A DNA stretch of 64,000 bases from Gloeopeniophorella convolvens (taxonomy: Eukaryota; Basidiomycota; Agaricomycetes; Russulales), in the NCBI GenBank assembly GCA_022496205.1, contig WTXD01000040.1, positions 62,001 to 126,000 of the forward strand. The letters are read 5' to 3'. Under the pieces are notes generated by a model. It searched no databases, was not told the DNA's origin, and saw nothing but the letters and a program-made list of their open reading frames with translations. A program made the translations under genes and the position numbers. This document shows, piece by piece, positions 32,896 through 44,839 of the stretch (its first letter is position 1; every line of letters begins with the position of its first letter).

Positions 32896-34901
32896 AAGCA
32901 GATCGCCCCATGAGTACGTGTGTCGTGTCTACGTGTACTCTTACGTCGAGCGTCAAACGGGCTATGTACGACGAGGAACGAGGCGACGCCCCAGACTATT
33001 GTGGAATGTGAGTGTATGAAGTGGTTTAATTAATTTATGTTTGGGTCGCGACGACACAACACGATGCAACCTCGACAAATTGTCGAGATTGGTGAAGTTC
33101 CCTTTGTGGAGCTCAAAACTGTCAAGGAATGTGCCATCTGCCCCCCCCCCCCCCACCCGGTCGAATAGAGGTAATGGTTTATTCTGGCCCGCGAGTACAT
33201 GCACTCAAGACCCGGGCTTGACCACAGGAAAGAATTGGGGATAATGTTGTCCCATGCATAGCCGGTTCGCAAACCGACAATGAACGTCTCTACACTACGA
33301 GGATCAGTACCCTACGGAGAAATCGATGACTCTGTCCAACACACTCGTATCCTACTAGGACGGACGGGGGAAGAAAGCCTCATGATGTTCCGCGGATGAA
33401 AGCCAGCGTGGGTATACACGTTGATTATCGCGGAGCATCTACTGCGGCCAACTCAGCCAACTCATGTGACTTGCAGCGCGAGAAGATGGTGAGTCCAGAA
33501 GGAAATCGCCGGACTCAGTCCTGTCGGAGTAGATAGGCGGTCGCTGACCTGCCTATACCTTCTGTCATTGTTGCAGACGCGAAGACCCGCAGGCAAGCCA
33601 AAAGATAGCCCGTGCGGCAGCCCCATCTCGCGCAGAGCCATCAGGTTATTGTCCACGGCGCATTATATGCGTGCCTCTACCTCCACTGATTCGGCCAACT
33701 TCAGATCTCCAGAGCGATGCCGGGAACCAAGGTCACGAACATGAAATATGTGGATCCCACGGTCGTCAATCTGAAGGCGCATGGGGCGGCAATACTCCTA
33801 CCAAGAGCTGCAAAACCCCGTGGCCGTCGTATGCAAGGTGCTGCACAACCTTCGCGACCACGTTCTCGCCAACCTCAATGGACGATGACGCGCGAACGAT
33901 ACTTCTAGAGCGATACACTAGAGAGCACTCGTCACACAACCGCAGAAGAAAGGCCATGTTATGACGGCCGTCAGTGTTCTTGTGGCGCTCGCAGCTGACC
34001 AGAAATAATGGGAAGATAATGGGGTAAAAGGGAACATGAGCGTAAAGAACTGGACTGTGATGCGTAACACTTTTCGGGAAAACGCGGGTCGGTCGCGGGT
34101 GGGAAGTTGCCGTTGCAGCTGGATGGTAGCCGAGGCAAAAGGTACTAAGGCAATGAGGCTCCTGGTCATCTAACGCTAGGAAACATGCGCAAGAGTATGA
34201 CGAGCTCCGTACCAGTTCAAGATCAGTCACCGTACTTGCCGCGCAGCTGTGGGCCGTCATTCAACCAGCTGGCGTTCCGGATCCCCGATTGTTCGTCGCA
34301 ACTTCGCATGTAACGTATAGACTGTGTTCAGGATACATTCTATCTCGGCCGCTGGGTCATGCTCCAGAGCCTTTGACGTCTAAGGACGGAGGCGTTGAGG
34401 TCACAGCAGCCACGTCCGGCCATGTGTAGTATGAGGTTAGCCTTATATTAGCTCTGAGGGAAGATACAAGTGATGGCAAGACTTACCGTACAGATGATAG
34501 AGCGCGGTGTTTCTGGTCCTTGATTGACCCTCCTTTCCGCACGTTACCTATGTATGTTGCGTCGTGCTTCAGTCCACCTTCCGCCTTCCGCACTAGTACA
34601 TCGACGGACACGCAACTCTTGCACTGTTCCGGATACCGTTCATCTATGTACATATGTAATGCATGTTGTTTCAATAAGTCTACATAGCGTGTGCGCGGAC
34701 CGCGACTGCGGTACATACATGCGACCCCAGCCGCGCGCGTGAGTCCAAGAAACGTAGATGTGCTATAATACATCCGCAGTCCGCAACGAGACCGTCCGGC
34801 GTGGGCTTAGTACTGAACGAGACGCTCTATCATACAAGCCTCGAACAACGCGCTCCAGCTCCACCAGCACACTCCATGTACACCCGTCCGGGCCTAGCAG
34901 G
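32896..34901. other. Intergenic, 2 kb, no supported gene
   Basis: Holds a C14 run (33141-33154). Short frames around 33660-33910 (plus) with stretches such as GRQYSYQELQNPVAVV in one frame and VTNMKYVDPTVVNLKAHG in another may be a relic of a coding segment, but I cannot assign a family or splice model. Confidence 0.35.
33141..33154 (+). repeat. C14 homopolymer
   Basis: Fourteen consecutive C residues in non-coding sequence; assembly length of such runs is unreliable. Confidence 0.9.
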
Positions 34902-36327
34902 TTACACCTCGCATTCCCCATCGCTACACGGCACGCCGTACCCCTTCACCACGTCCAGATCCGACTTCGACCGGCAGTCTGGCGTCGCTGCGCGGCCCTC
35001 CCGCGCGCATTCGCCGTCCTCGACGACGCCCACGTCGTCCGGCGCGTACAGGCTGCCACGCGAGCGCCGCGGCAGCGCGATGCTGAGCACCGTGGACCCG
35101 TGCGCGAGCGTCGAGGACGGGTTCGCGCCGAAACGGAGCGTCGTCGCGCGCTGCGCCATGTCCGCGCCCGGCGCTGCGCCCGCGTGCACGGCGTCCTGAG
35201 TGAGGTTGAGCGAGACGAGCACGACGATTAGCGTCGGGTATATCCCCTGTGCAGCGAGCCGGGTCAGCGGGCGCGGGCGGAGGGAAGAAACAAGGCGGGC
35301 GGCGCACGGTGAGCTGGCTGATGATCCCGAGACAGACGTGCGATGCCTCCGCGCCCGTGAGCGTGAAGCAGAGCAGCAGCGCCCACGTGAAGCAGTACAG
35401 CCCGCCCGACTCGATCAGCACGGCGAGCAGCCGGCGGTAGCGCACTGTGCCTGCGCTGACGCCCGCGCCGCGCAGCGAGACGTGCAGCTTCCTGCGGGGG
35501 TGCGCACGTCAGCTGGCGCGCAGCGGAGGCGGAGGCGCTGCGGGACGCACCCGATGCGCCAGAGGATGAGCGCGGTCGCGCTCAGGTTCGTCGCGAGCGT
35601 CATCGACGGGAGCGTGATCATAAACTTCGCAAAGAGATGCTGCGCACGTGCGTCGGCGCGCACGCGGCTCTGCGCGTAGGCCATGCCGAACGACGAGACT
35701 GGCGGGGTCAGCATCGCGGCCGCTCGATCAACGGGGAAGCGCGTACATGCGACGCCGAAGAGGAGCACGAGCGGGACGAGCACGACGCGGAGCCGGCGGC
35801 CCCATACGACCCATGCGCGCCATATCACGATGCCATCGCCCAGCACGGACTGTGCGCATTCCTGCGTCAGGCGCTGCGGACTAGACGGCCAGCCGGAGGG
35901 AGCGACGCACGTTGATGCCCTGGCAAACGATCTGCGCCGTCGCGACGCGGCCCCAGAGGTCGATGACCGTCTCGGGGTGTTTGTCGCGCCGCAGGAGCCC
36001 GTCCGCGACGAGCACGATGTCGAGCACAAAGTAGACTGTAGACACGCCGAACATGGCCGCGGTCACGAGCGTCATCGCGATACGGACCGTCGTGCGCTCC
36101 CGGCGCAGGCTGGCAGGGACATCAGCACTCGTTGCCCCGCGGGGCAGGCTCGGCGCAGGTCACGCACAGCAGGTAGAGGGCCACGGCAGTCAGCACGGCG
36201 TAAGCGCCTATTGCAAGTCCGGTCAGTACTTTCACAATCGGAAAGCAGAAGAGGCGGCGCAGCGCGCACCAAAAAACCCCGCGATGGAGACGATGTCCGC
36301 AAAGTACAGCGCGGCGAGGGACGGCAT
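34902..36327 (-). CDS. Seven-helix integral membrane protein, unnamed agaricomycete family
   Basis: Seven exons (36270-36327, 36168-36228, 35911-36109, 35747-35849, 35551-35698, 35308-35491, 34902-35246) give 365 aa with all phases consistent. Helices in order include MPSLAALYFADIVSIAGFF, LAIGAYAVLTAVALYL, IAMTLVTAAMFGV, then GDGIVIWRAWVVWGRR, MTLATNLSATALILW, RLLAVLIESGGLYCFTW and GIYPTLIVVLVSL, followed by a polar Ser-rich C-terminal tail. The blocks WRAWVxW, ESGxLY and GIYPTxI are shared with the plus-strand gene at 53.3 kb and recur widely in mushroom genomes in proteins without an assigned function. It is not a Ste3-type pheromone receptor by motif. A GPCR-like or transporter role is speculation. 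Start chosen at the ATG opening the first helix. Confidence 0.85.
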
Positions 36328-38321
36328 CGCGCAAGTACTTGTTTGGTTGCTTGGTGGCACTGGTAGAGTCTGGCGGCGCGCAGGATCGCGCCGCCATTCG
36401 CTTATATACGGCTGATCGACGGTATTGTATGTATATGCTTATTACAGCGAATAGCACGGAGGGGCCTGAGCGCTCGGGAAGGCGTTGAAATAGAGTGAAT
36501 GCGGCGCGTCGCCCGCGTGTCCTTGGCTAGGCAGTGGGATGGCGTGTGTGGTGCAGCCCCCAGGTACGCTGCACACGCTCTGACAGGGCGGCGGCTTGGG
36601 GCGATCGCCTGGGCTTGATCCGTCTTGGCTGCACTTGGTCGTCATGAGGAAGTGTCCGTTGCTGGCGCACGTTCGAGTCAACGCATTGAAATCGCGACAA
36701 CCGTGCAATGAGGCAATGTGACAGTGCCCGGGTAGTCTCCGAGCTCGTCAGAGCTTGAAGTCATGTCCGAAAACTACGCTGTTCTCGACAAAGTCGCAGG
36801 ATGTGCTGGCCCCGACAAGTGACACCCTCCCATGCGTTGCAAGGAGCGGTGCCGGCGCTCGGGGTAATGACTTGCTTGGGGCCCAGCGTAGATTATGTAC
36901 GTAAGTTGGGTCGAGATTGCCGATATTACGCTCAGTGATGACGGCTTTTCCGGTCCCGGCCAGAGAAAGCTCTATGGCCATCAAACGACGCGAAATGAAC
37001 ACTGGGTTCGTGACCACAAGCTCTGCGCCCCGCGATGGCATCGCGGGGGAGTGCAGACATGCAGTTGGACTTGGCGCCTGTTATCGAGACTGGGAGGGCG
37101 TTAGTGCCGTCACGGGCTCGGCCAGCGTACTTGGGGCTTACGGAGAGACGGGAGGATGCGGATGCCGGAAGGACCACGTCCAGGAGTGCTGCTGCGGATT
37201 CGGACACAGGAGAGACTCCGGGTCGGATGTGTGATGGGAGTTGCCAAACAGATGCGGTCTGGGCAGAGTGCGCTCATCAGAACGGTGGGTCAAGAAAGGC
37301 GCGCCAGCGGCCTGTGGGCGTTTGATAATTAGATGAGGAAGACATAGTCCGATGGATGGTTGCGCTGTTGGGCACAGTGGACGCGTGCTATCGGTTGATG
37401 GCAAGGTGAACATGCATGCGGGATGGTGGAAGCATTTGATGCCTGGAGATAGTGAGATGATATGATGGATAGAATAGAAGCAGGAGCTTGGAAGCTGCGA
37501 AGGAAACAAGGTGCGTCCGACTAGTCTTATCAAAGAAAGCTTCTTGCCGTCCTCGTGCTCGGAGTTGGACCGAATCGGTTGGAATGCATGGAATGAGTCT
37601 GGAGAGCGATCACGTGGAAAAGGCGGGCATCGAGAGAGAAAGGAATGAAAGGCGACGGATTGAGGCTGCCGCAACGTCAGATTAGGCTTTCAGAAGCAGT
37701 TGACAGCGATGGGAGGGGCCGAGCGATGGTGGCCGGGGTGATCGAGATCGAGGAGAGGGCAACGACACGCTGAGCGTCGACGTCGAGACAACGTCATACT
37801 TAGCGTCTGCCACTGGTTTGATGCAGTCATGGAGACTTTATATCACACCGAGCGAGTCCCCCAGTCAAGTCCTGCAGCTGGTTATTTTTACAACATGGCC
37901 GAGCCTCGAGCACCGCATCGGAACGGAATTATTGTGATTCCTCTAAGGGAGCTAGGGCCAAAGGGAGAAAGCACGAGCTTGGAGTGTTTCCACCAAAACG
38001 CGGCACAAACAGGCGCCGTTTAGCCCCGCTCTCATATTCTCATCCTCGCAGGGTCCCTCAGGCCCCCTTCCCCCCCCTCTCTAAGACCAACTCATGCCCT
38101 ACTCCCTCTACTAGTCGCCACCCGACTCGTCCCGCTGGTCTGTCTCGCCCGTTCCATTCGGGCCATCCGGCTGTTGACTGAGCGCTTCTTATTTTCGCAC
38201 ACCAGACGCTTCCGAGCCTTGCTTATACAAGAGGGCGCTGCTGTTAAACACACCAACGTTGTCACCCTTACTCCGTCCTACAGACCTCCCACCGTCCCCA
38301 CCGCTCTCCTTGGTTTAGTCC
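36328..38321. promoter_or_regulatory. Divergent upstream region, seven-helix gene and PH-domain gene
   Basis: About 2 kb. The right third (38030-38320) is C/T-rich and likely the PH-gene leader. A 178-codon minus frame at 37138-37674 has no motif and is not called. Confidence 0.45.
36401..36408 (-). promoter_or_regulatory. TATA-like box of the seven-helix gene
   Basis: TATATAAG on the minus strand, about 75 bp upstream of the start codon at 36327. Confidence 0.5.
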
Positions 38322-41300
38322 ATGGAGCCTCTAAGGTCCCACTCGGCGCTGGGCACATTTGAGGCTGATCGCAGTCCGGGCTCGCGCCCTTCCTACCCCG
38401 TGCGCCCATATTCTTCGCCCCTTGTTACTCGCCACCACTCACATCTCTCCTAGACAAGGCCCAGTTTCTTATTCAAGACCCTCGGCGCTGTCCGCGGTCG
38501 GTTTGCCCCAAAGCCCAGGCGCACGCGATCCATGGACATGCTTCAAAAACCTGTCATATCTATCGAACCGCATCCTGAAGCACCCGCCCCCGAGACTCCT
38601 GTCATCCCACGCACCGATTCTCCCACATCTACATACTCTGGAAGCTCTCCGGGGACCAGCCAGGGGAAGCCGAGCATGGATGTCGAGCGGAACGCCCGAC
38701 CGTTTCCGAACGGGTTTACTCACCCGGTCGCCCATGATTCTCTCCTTACCGTCCCGAACCCCCATCGGAGAGTCCTCTCAACCCCCCTCGCGTCGCTTTC
38801 TCCCGCATCCATGGCCGTCGCCGCACCGCCAATTCTTCCCAGTGACCCTGATCCGCACATTGATTCCCTCATTACCGCCGAACCTTTAGAGCCTGCCACC
38901 GAAACCAACCCATTCCGCGCGAGGGCCACGGCGGCCCGCGCCGCAGCGGTGGCCCCGACTTTTCAGTCCCAGTCCCCTCCTACGCCCATCCGCCCCCTTC
39001 CTCCATTACCTTCTTCGCCCACCTCTCCCTCTTCACCCACCTTTCCCTCTTCACACAATGCCCGTCCTAGGTCTTACACGACACCCCAGCCGTTTGCGTC
39101 GAGCACAGATACTGCCTTGGACGAGCAGGCCATCCAGCATCCAGCCAGCTTGACGCCAGGCATACCATCTCAGCGTCCGCCCGCCCCTTACCTCGCCTCA
39201 TTGCCGCACTTCTCTCCCCGCTTTTCCGTCGAGGGTATCGCAGCCCGTCTGTCCCCTGCTATCATCACCCGACAACCCGCGCACCCCATATTTACGCTTC
39301 CTCCTATATCTCCGGTCTCATCGCCAGTGTCTCGTCCCAACCGCGCCCGCTCACAATCACTGCGGAGCTTGCCGGCACTCCCAATGGAAGGCTCGGAGGA
39401 CTTGGGCTCTGCCTCGCTCGAAAATGCAATGCTCGATGACCTCGACGAGGAAGAAGAGGGCATGGGCGACGAGGACGATGAAGCCGAGGATGAGGTTGGC
39501 GAAATCGAGCATCAAGACGCTCTCAGCGACGACGGCGACAGCCTCGCCAGCCCCCGCTCGTCCCTGACCATCCAGAGACCTGTATCCGGTCCAAATGACC
39601 TTCCTCCTCCTAAGACCCCGCCCCTGGACATGTCCTTCCTGAACGGCAGTGGAAGTGGCACGCCCCGGCGGGACGAGCAGACGCCAAACGGATCCCGGAC
39701 GGGTGATTACTTCACCTCCCAGTCTCCAGCCTCGGGACCCAGCCGCACCCCCCGGCAGTTCCCCTCCGCCTGGATCCCGACGCGGAACTCGCCCGTACTG
39801 TCCGCCGCCTCGCCGACCGGGAGCGTAGTCGCGGCGGCGTGGGCTGCCACCGGCCCGCGGGTCTTGCCCATGCCGCCCACGCCGACGGGCAGCGTACGCC
39901 CAGGGATGTACCATCAGACGTCGCGCAGCATGATCGACATGTCCGAGATGCTCAAGAAGGAGCAGCGCTCGCCGGAGCTCGCGACCCGGACGCCCAAGAG
40001 CTCCGTGCGCATCCCTGCGTACGAGGCCGACGCCACCGCCGGCGCCGCGCCTGGCACGTCGCCGCCGCCCGACGAGCCGGACGTGCTCCTGGGCCCGTCG
40101 CTCCGGCGGCAGCACTCGATGCCGACATTCGGCCCGTCGTCCGCGCCGCCGCCGTACCCCGAGTTCCACTTTGGCGAGCACGGGCCCACGATCCAGCCGC
40201 GCGACGAGGAAGGCCGCGAGGGCCTCCCGCGCTACTCGAACGACATATACCTGCGCGCGGTCATGCCGCGCAAGATGGAGTTTACCGCGCCCGGCGTGCA
40301 GGCGCGCGACCGCAAGTGGCGCCGCACGCTCTGCGTGCTCGAGGGCACCGCCTTCCGCGTGTACCGCTGCCCGCCCGCAGCCGCGGGCAAGGGCGTGCTC
40401 GGCAACTGGTGGGAGAAGACCGTCGGCGTGGGCGACATCGCGGCGCCGCCCGTCGTCGCGAGCGCGGCGGCGAGCAAGGCGAAGAAGGAGCGCGAACGCG
40501 AACGCGAGGCGCGCCGGGCAAAACTCGACGGCGCGGACGGCGGCGGCGACAACGACTCGGCGCCCGCGTCGCCGACCTCGCCGACGGCCCCGGCGTCCCC
40601 GGCTGCGGACCGCGGGGACACGGGCGCGGGCCAGTCGCCGCCCCCATCGGCGTCGACCCGCTCGCGGCTGCTGCCGTCCAACTTCCGCCGGAACCACCGC
40701 GCGGGGAGCGACACGTCCTCCTCCGCGGGGCGCAGCGACAACGGCGGCGGAAACGGCAACGGCGGGCGGCGCTCGTTCTCGACCTTCCGCCCCACAAGCA
40801 CGGGCAGCACGTCGGGCTCCGGCTCAGCCTCCACCTCAGCCGCAGCCTCGCCACCCGCGCCGGCAGAACCCGCGTCGCCCGTGCTGAGCGAGGGCCCGCG
40901 CGCGCCGCCGCGCTCGCCGCGGCAGAAGCGGCGGCACCTGTGGGTGGACGACCCGGCGGTGCCGCAGCCGGACGGCGCGGAGCTGCTGCGCGCGTACGCG
41001 CTGCACAGCGCGGAGAGCGGGCTTGGGAGCGACTATTTGAAGCGGCGCAACGTCATCCGCGTGCGCATGGAGGGGCAGCAGTTTTTGCTGCAGGCGGCGG
41101 ACGTCGCGGCTGTCGTGGACTGGATCGAGGTGCGTGCGGCTCTGGTGGGCGTGGTGTGTACGGGGGCTTATTGGTCGGTGCGCGCAGGGCTTCCAGGCGG
41201 CGACGAACATCGCGTTGGATCTGGACGAGCGCCCGATGCCCAAGGGGCCCATGTTCCCACGGTGCGTCGGCCTGTGCTACTTGTCTCTACTTTGCGTGGT

Positions 41301-41398
41301 TGCTGAATGGAGTGCGCGTTGCGCTGCTACATAGGCGTCGTCGGCGCCGCGGCCGCCAGGTAGCGTCGTCGTCGACAACGACGACGAACACCTCGTAG
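38322..41398 (+). CDS. PH-domain protein, 963 aa, largely disordered
   Basis: Four exons: 38322-38399, 38454-41129, 41188-41261, 41335-41398. The start at 38322 ([20 protein letters not shown]) is chosen because a 54-nt intron then joins in phase to [20 protein letters not shown] before the internal ATG at 38532. Residues 1-560 are Ser/Pro-rich with an acidic run ([20 protein letters not shown]). A PH-like domain starts around [16 protein letters not shown] and [20 protein letters not shown]. It is interrupted by a long Ala/Ser/Gly insert and resumes with [33 protein letters not shown]. The helix finishes in the next exon ([20 protein letters not shown]). The end is basic (RRRRRRGRQ). Such split PH domains occur in fungal membrane- or cortex-associated adaptors; the ligand is unknown. 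The last exon's phase is consistent, but an alternative acceptor frame there is open further. Confidence 0.85.
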
Positions 41399-42158
41399 CG
41401 TCTCCGCCACGCGCGCGCCACGCCCCTGAGCGCTCAGAGGCTCCCCGGGGGCGCATCGCTCAGCGGGCGGAAAAGCTAGAACCGTTCCGGCTCGGCAGTC
41501 TTTACTCGGCCTTCCTTGTTATTTCATTTCATGATGCGCTTGCTGTATCGTGCAACCTACTTTCCTTCCTTTTCTGCTCTGCCTCGTACTCCCTGCTCCC
41601 TGCTCCCCCGTTGCCTGCTGCACCTGCACTACAAACGTTCATTTACGAGCACGACACCTTAACGACTCGACTAATTCCCGCGCGTGTCTCTTTTCCTTTT
41701 TCATGATCACGGACCCGAGGTTCATTGGTGTATGTTAGCCACCAGTTGGAGCGCGATTGCTGCTATGCGTCCGTCAATCGAGGCAGCTACTGCTTCTTTC
41801 CTACAGTCTATACTTCATTTCATCATGGTCTGGAGCATCGTTTCGTTCTTTGGCGTACGTAGCGCTTCGTGGAAATGCACGCGGGCGCGACGAGTGGCGG
41901 GTCTCTAGCGGAAGGACTGGTATGTCGGTGACAGGGCTCAGCATCGTCTTTTCGTGATCTGTGTGAGGCCAGCCGTGCCCATCGCGCATGGTCTGTCACA
42001 TTGGCCGCCGACGCGAGCAGCAGATCTGAACCGATAGCGCGAGTATCCAATCGCGGAGCATGTATTATATCTCCAGGCAGGAATAAGCATATGTATGTAG
42101 ATCGAGGCGACCAGACGGGTGCAAATCTTGCGGGAAAGCGACGCACGCATACACGCCC
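41399..42158. other. Intergenic between convergent genes
   Basis: T-rich 3' flank of the PH gene on the left; the right part is the 3' flank of the aldehyde dehydrogenase gene. No gene recognised. Confidence 0.4.
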
Positions 42159-44584
42159 TCAGGCCCTGCCCGAAATCAGCACCACTACGCATGCGGACAC
42201 CGCGACGGCGACGGCGACGAGTAGCCAGGGACCCCACCTCTTGGCGCCTACGGCGGTGCGCGCCGGGACGGACGGGAACACGAGCGACGCGAACGACTTG
42301 GCCTTCTTCTCCTGCGCGGCCTAGTCAGCTCGAGCGCGCGCGAGTTGAAGGGTAGGTACGCACGGTGTAGGGCGGGTAGCGCGGCCAGACGAAGTACTCG
42401 GTGCTGTCAAGTCAAGAGAGTCTTGGGGTCAGAGGAGCGCCAGTGAGATCGCGGGGCTCGAACGCACAAGCGCGGGTTGTCGAGCGTCGCGCGGAGGTGC
42501 GTGAACGTGTCAAAGGTGAACTTGCCCGTGTGTGCGCCGGCTGCAGCGCGCAGTCAGTCAGCGACGCCGCGTGCGATGGATGGTCCGGGCACGCGCATGG
42601 GCTACGCACCTCCGCTGGGACCGATGCCACCGAAGGGCAACCCTTCGGCTGGGAGGGGCGGTCAGGCGGTGAGTTGGTGGTAGGTGGCGCGGGTGCGGCG
42701 CGGGGAGGACGGACCGGCGGCTTGGATGAGGGTGTCGTTGATGACGACCGACCCGCTCTGCGTGTTCTCCACCACTGCGCGGGCGTGCGTCTGTCAGCAA
42801 GACCCGATGGAGCAGGCGCCGTAGCAACACACCTTTCGACTTGAAGCTAGAGTTTGAAGAAAAGACGTACAGCGCGAGAGGGTGGTCGCTGGCGCATTGC
42901 TGCCATGTCAGCCTGCACCTCGGGAGAGCACCGGGATCACCGCGCGCACCGGGAGTTGATAAACTCGATCGCTTCGTCCAGGTCGTCGACGCCGACGATA
43001 GGCAAGACGGGCCCGAATATCTCCCTTTGTGCGGGTTAGTCGGGGGCCTGCGCCTGCGGTACGGGGGCGAGGGGCTCACTCTCCCATCAAGGAATCATCG
43101 TGTCCGACGCCGGTGACGATGGTCGGCTCGATGAACTTCTTCTCTGCGTCTGTCGCGCCGCCGTATGCGACCTGCCCGTGGGTGCGGTCGAGTAGCCCCT
43201 TGATCCGCGCAAAGTGCGAGGGCGAGACGATGCGGGAGAACGAGTTGGACGACGCCGCGCCGTCCGGGAAGAACTCTTTCAGTCTGCGTTCCGGGCATTA
43301 GGACGTGGACGAGAGGGAGCGAGCCGGGGAACGGGGCGCACACGTCCTTGCACGCGCCGATGAACTTGTCGACGAACGGCTTGGGCACCAGGACGTAGTC
43401 CGGGGCGACGCAGGTCTGGGCGGCAGCGCATGAGTCTGTGCGCGGCGACGATGCAGGGATGCGGAATATACCTGCCCCGCGTTGGCGACCTTGCCCCACA
43501 TCAGCCGCTTCGCGGACAGCGCGAGATCGCAGTCCGGATCGATGACGGCCGGAGATTTTCCTCCGAGCTGGGGGGCGGGCGGTCCCGGTCAGCGGGGATG
43601 CGCGGCGGCCAGTGCGTATGGCCATGCAGCTAGGTTACCTCGGTTGTCACTGGGCTCAACGTCTTGGCGGCGGCGGTGAGCACGATGGAAGCGACGCGCG
43701 AGCTGCCGGTATACAAAACTGCCCCAAAAGGTGCACATTAGCCCGGATGGGGGAGGGGTCATGGTGAACGCACTGTGGTCCCACTGGAGCTCGAGAATCT
43801 AGGGAAGACTGGGTCGGGAAGGTGCCTCGGGCCTGATGCAGTGTTCAGACAACATACCTTGGTGGTCTCGGGGATGGCGCCATTGATGACGGTGTAGAGT
43901 TCGGGATCGAGATACTTTGGTGCGAGGTCCGCGACCAGGGCAGAGAAGGCAGGGGTCAGCTCGGAAGGCTTGAGCACGCAGGCGTTGCCCGCTGCGATGG
44001 CGCCTGCCTGCGCCGAACGGGGGTAAGCACGCACGGCGTCGGCTGGGGTGCCGGGCTGCGCACCAGAGGGCCGAGCAGGAGCCACATTGGGTAGTTGAAG
44101 GGGCTGATGATGAGGACAGCCCCCTTGGGCTCCTTGCGGATGGTGGGCTTCATGGTGAACCAGTTGAAGGACCAGGGAGGGTGGTCGGGCTTGGCCCATT
44201 TGGCGACGCTGTGGTAGGCCCCCATGGCCTCGCTGAGGGTGCCCCCGATTTCGAGGCTGTGGAGGACGCAAAGAGTGAGATGCATATTGAAGTAGGTGGG
44301 ACTGTGGGACGTACACCGACGACTCTGTGTCGGACCTGCCGAGGTCTGCGGCGAGGGCCTCCTGGAAGAGGGCGACATTGTCCTTGACGAGGTAGGCGAG
44401 GGCGAGGAGCTGCTGTTTGCGGAACTGGATTGGTTTTGTCTTTCCGGTTCTGAACGCCCTCTTGAGTCCATCGCGGATCTGTTGCAACGTGTTGGGCGTC
44501 GTGCGCCGCGGGTGAAATGAGACAATGACCACATACTTTGGGGATCTCTTCAACAGGCGTCGTGGTGTACGAGGGAATGGCCAT
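42159..44584 (-). CDS. Fatty-aldehyde dehydrogenase, ALDH3 type, with C-terminal membrane tail (Hfd1-like)
   Basis: NAD(P)-dependent oxidation of long-chain aldehydes to acids, as in Hfd1/ALDH3A2. Sixteen small exons span 42159-44584 and give about 506 aa. Seen in order: [87 protein letters not shown], and the catalytic Cys block [15 protein letters not shown]. Then [47 protein letters not shown] and the ALDH3 end [14 protein letters not shown]. The last exon ends in a hydrophobic tail ([20 protein letters not shown]), predicting ER or outer-mitochondrial tail anchoring with the enzyme facing the cytosol. One junction is unclear: after exon 2 (44317 or 44324 to 44478) no strong donor has the phase needed to join 44256. 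Head-to-head with the MFSD5-like gene. Confidence 0.93.
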
Positions 44585-44839
44585 CGTTGCCTGTTGCTAG
44601 AATAAGTTCTACTGAACACGGTGCAAGTGTGAACGCGAGCGGCGGCCGAGACAAGCGTGTGTGCGCAGGCGGCGTCGGCGCCTTTGTCTGTGTGGAGCAT
44701 CGCCGTCGCGTCCCCGCAACGAGCACAACCCCCGTTTCCCGCTCTCTCACCCGAGCTCGTTCCTCATCCTCTCTCAAACTGAAGTACATGTCCCCTGGTT
44801 GATTTCTGTCCTTTCTCTCTCTTCTCCGACCCCATCAAA
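44585..44839. promoter_or_regulatory. Short bidirectional promoter, ALDH and MFSD5-like transporter
   Basis: Only 255 bp separate two divergent start codons, so the genes likely share control elements. The right side is pyrimidine-rich. No TATA box is obvious. Confidence 0.6.

Noticed and set aside
34902..36327. Ste3-type mating pheromone receptor
   Set aside because: Seven helices are present, but the motifs belong to the WRAWVxW/ESGxLY/GIYPT family, and no CaaX pheromone precursor was seen nearby.
39357..40697. Minus-strand 446-codon frame over the PH gene
   Set aside because: No motif, antisense to a clear gene with PH-domain signatures.
39839..41398. Plus-strand 519-codon frame overlapping the PH gene in another frame
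   Set aside because: Arg/Ala-rich; only its last 21 codons are real, as the final exon of the PH gene.
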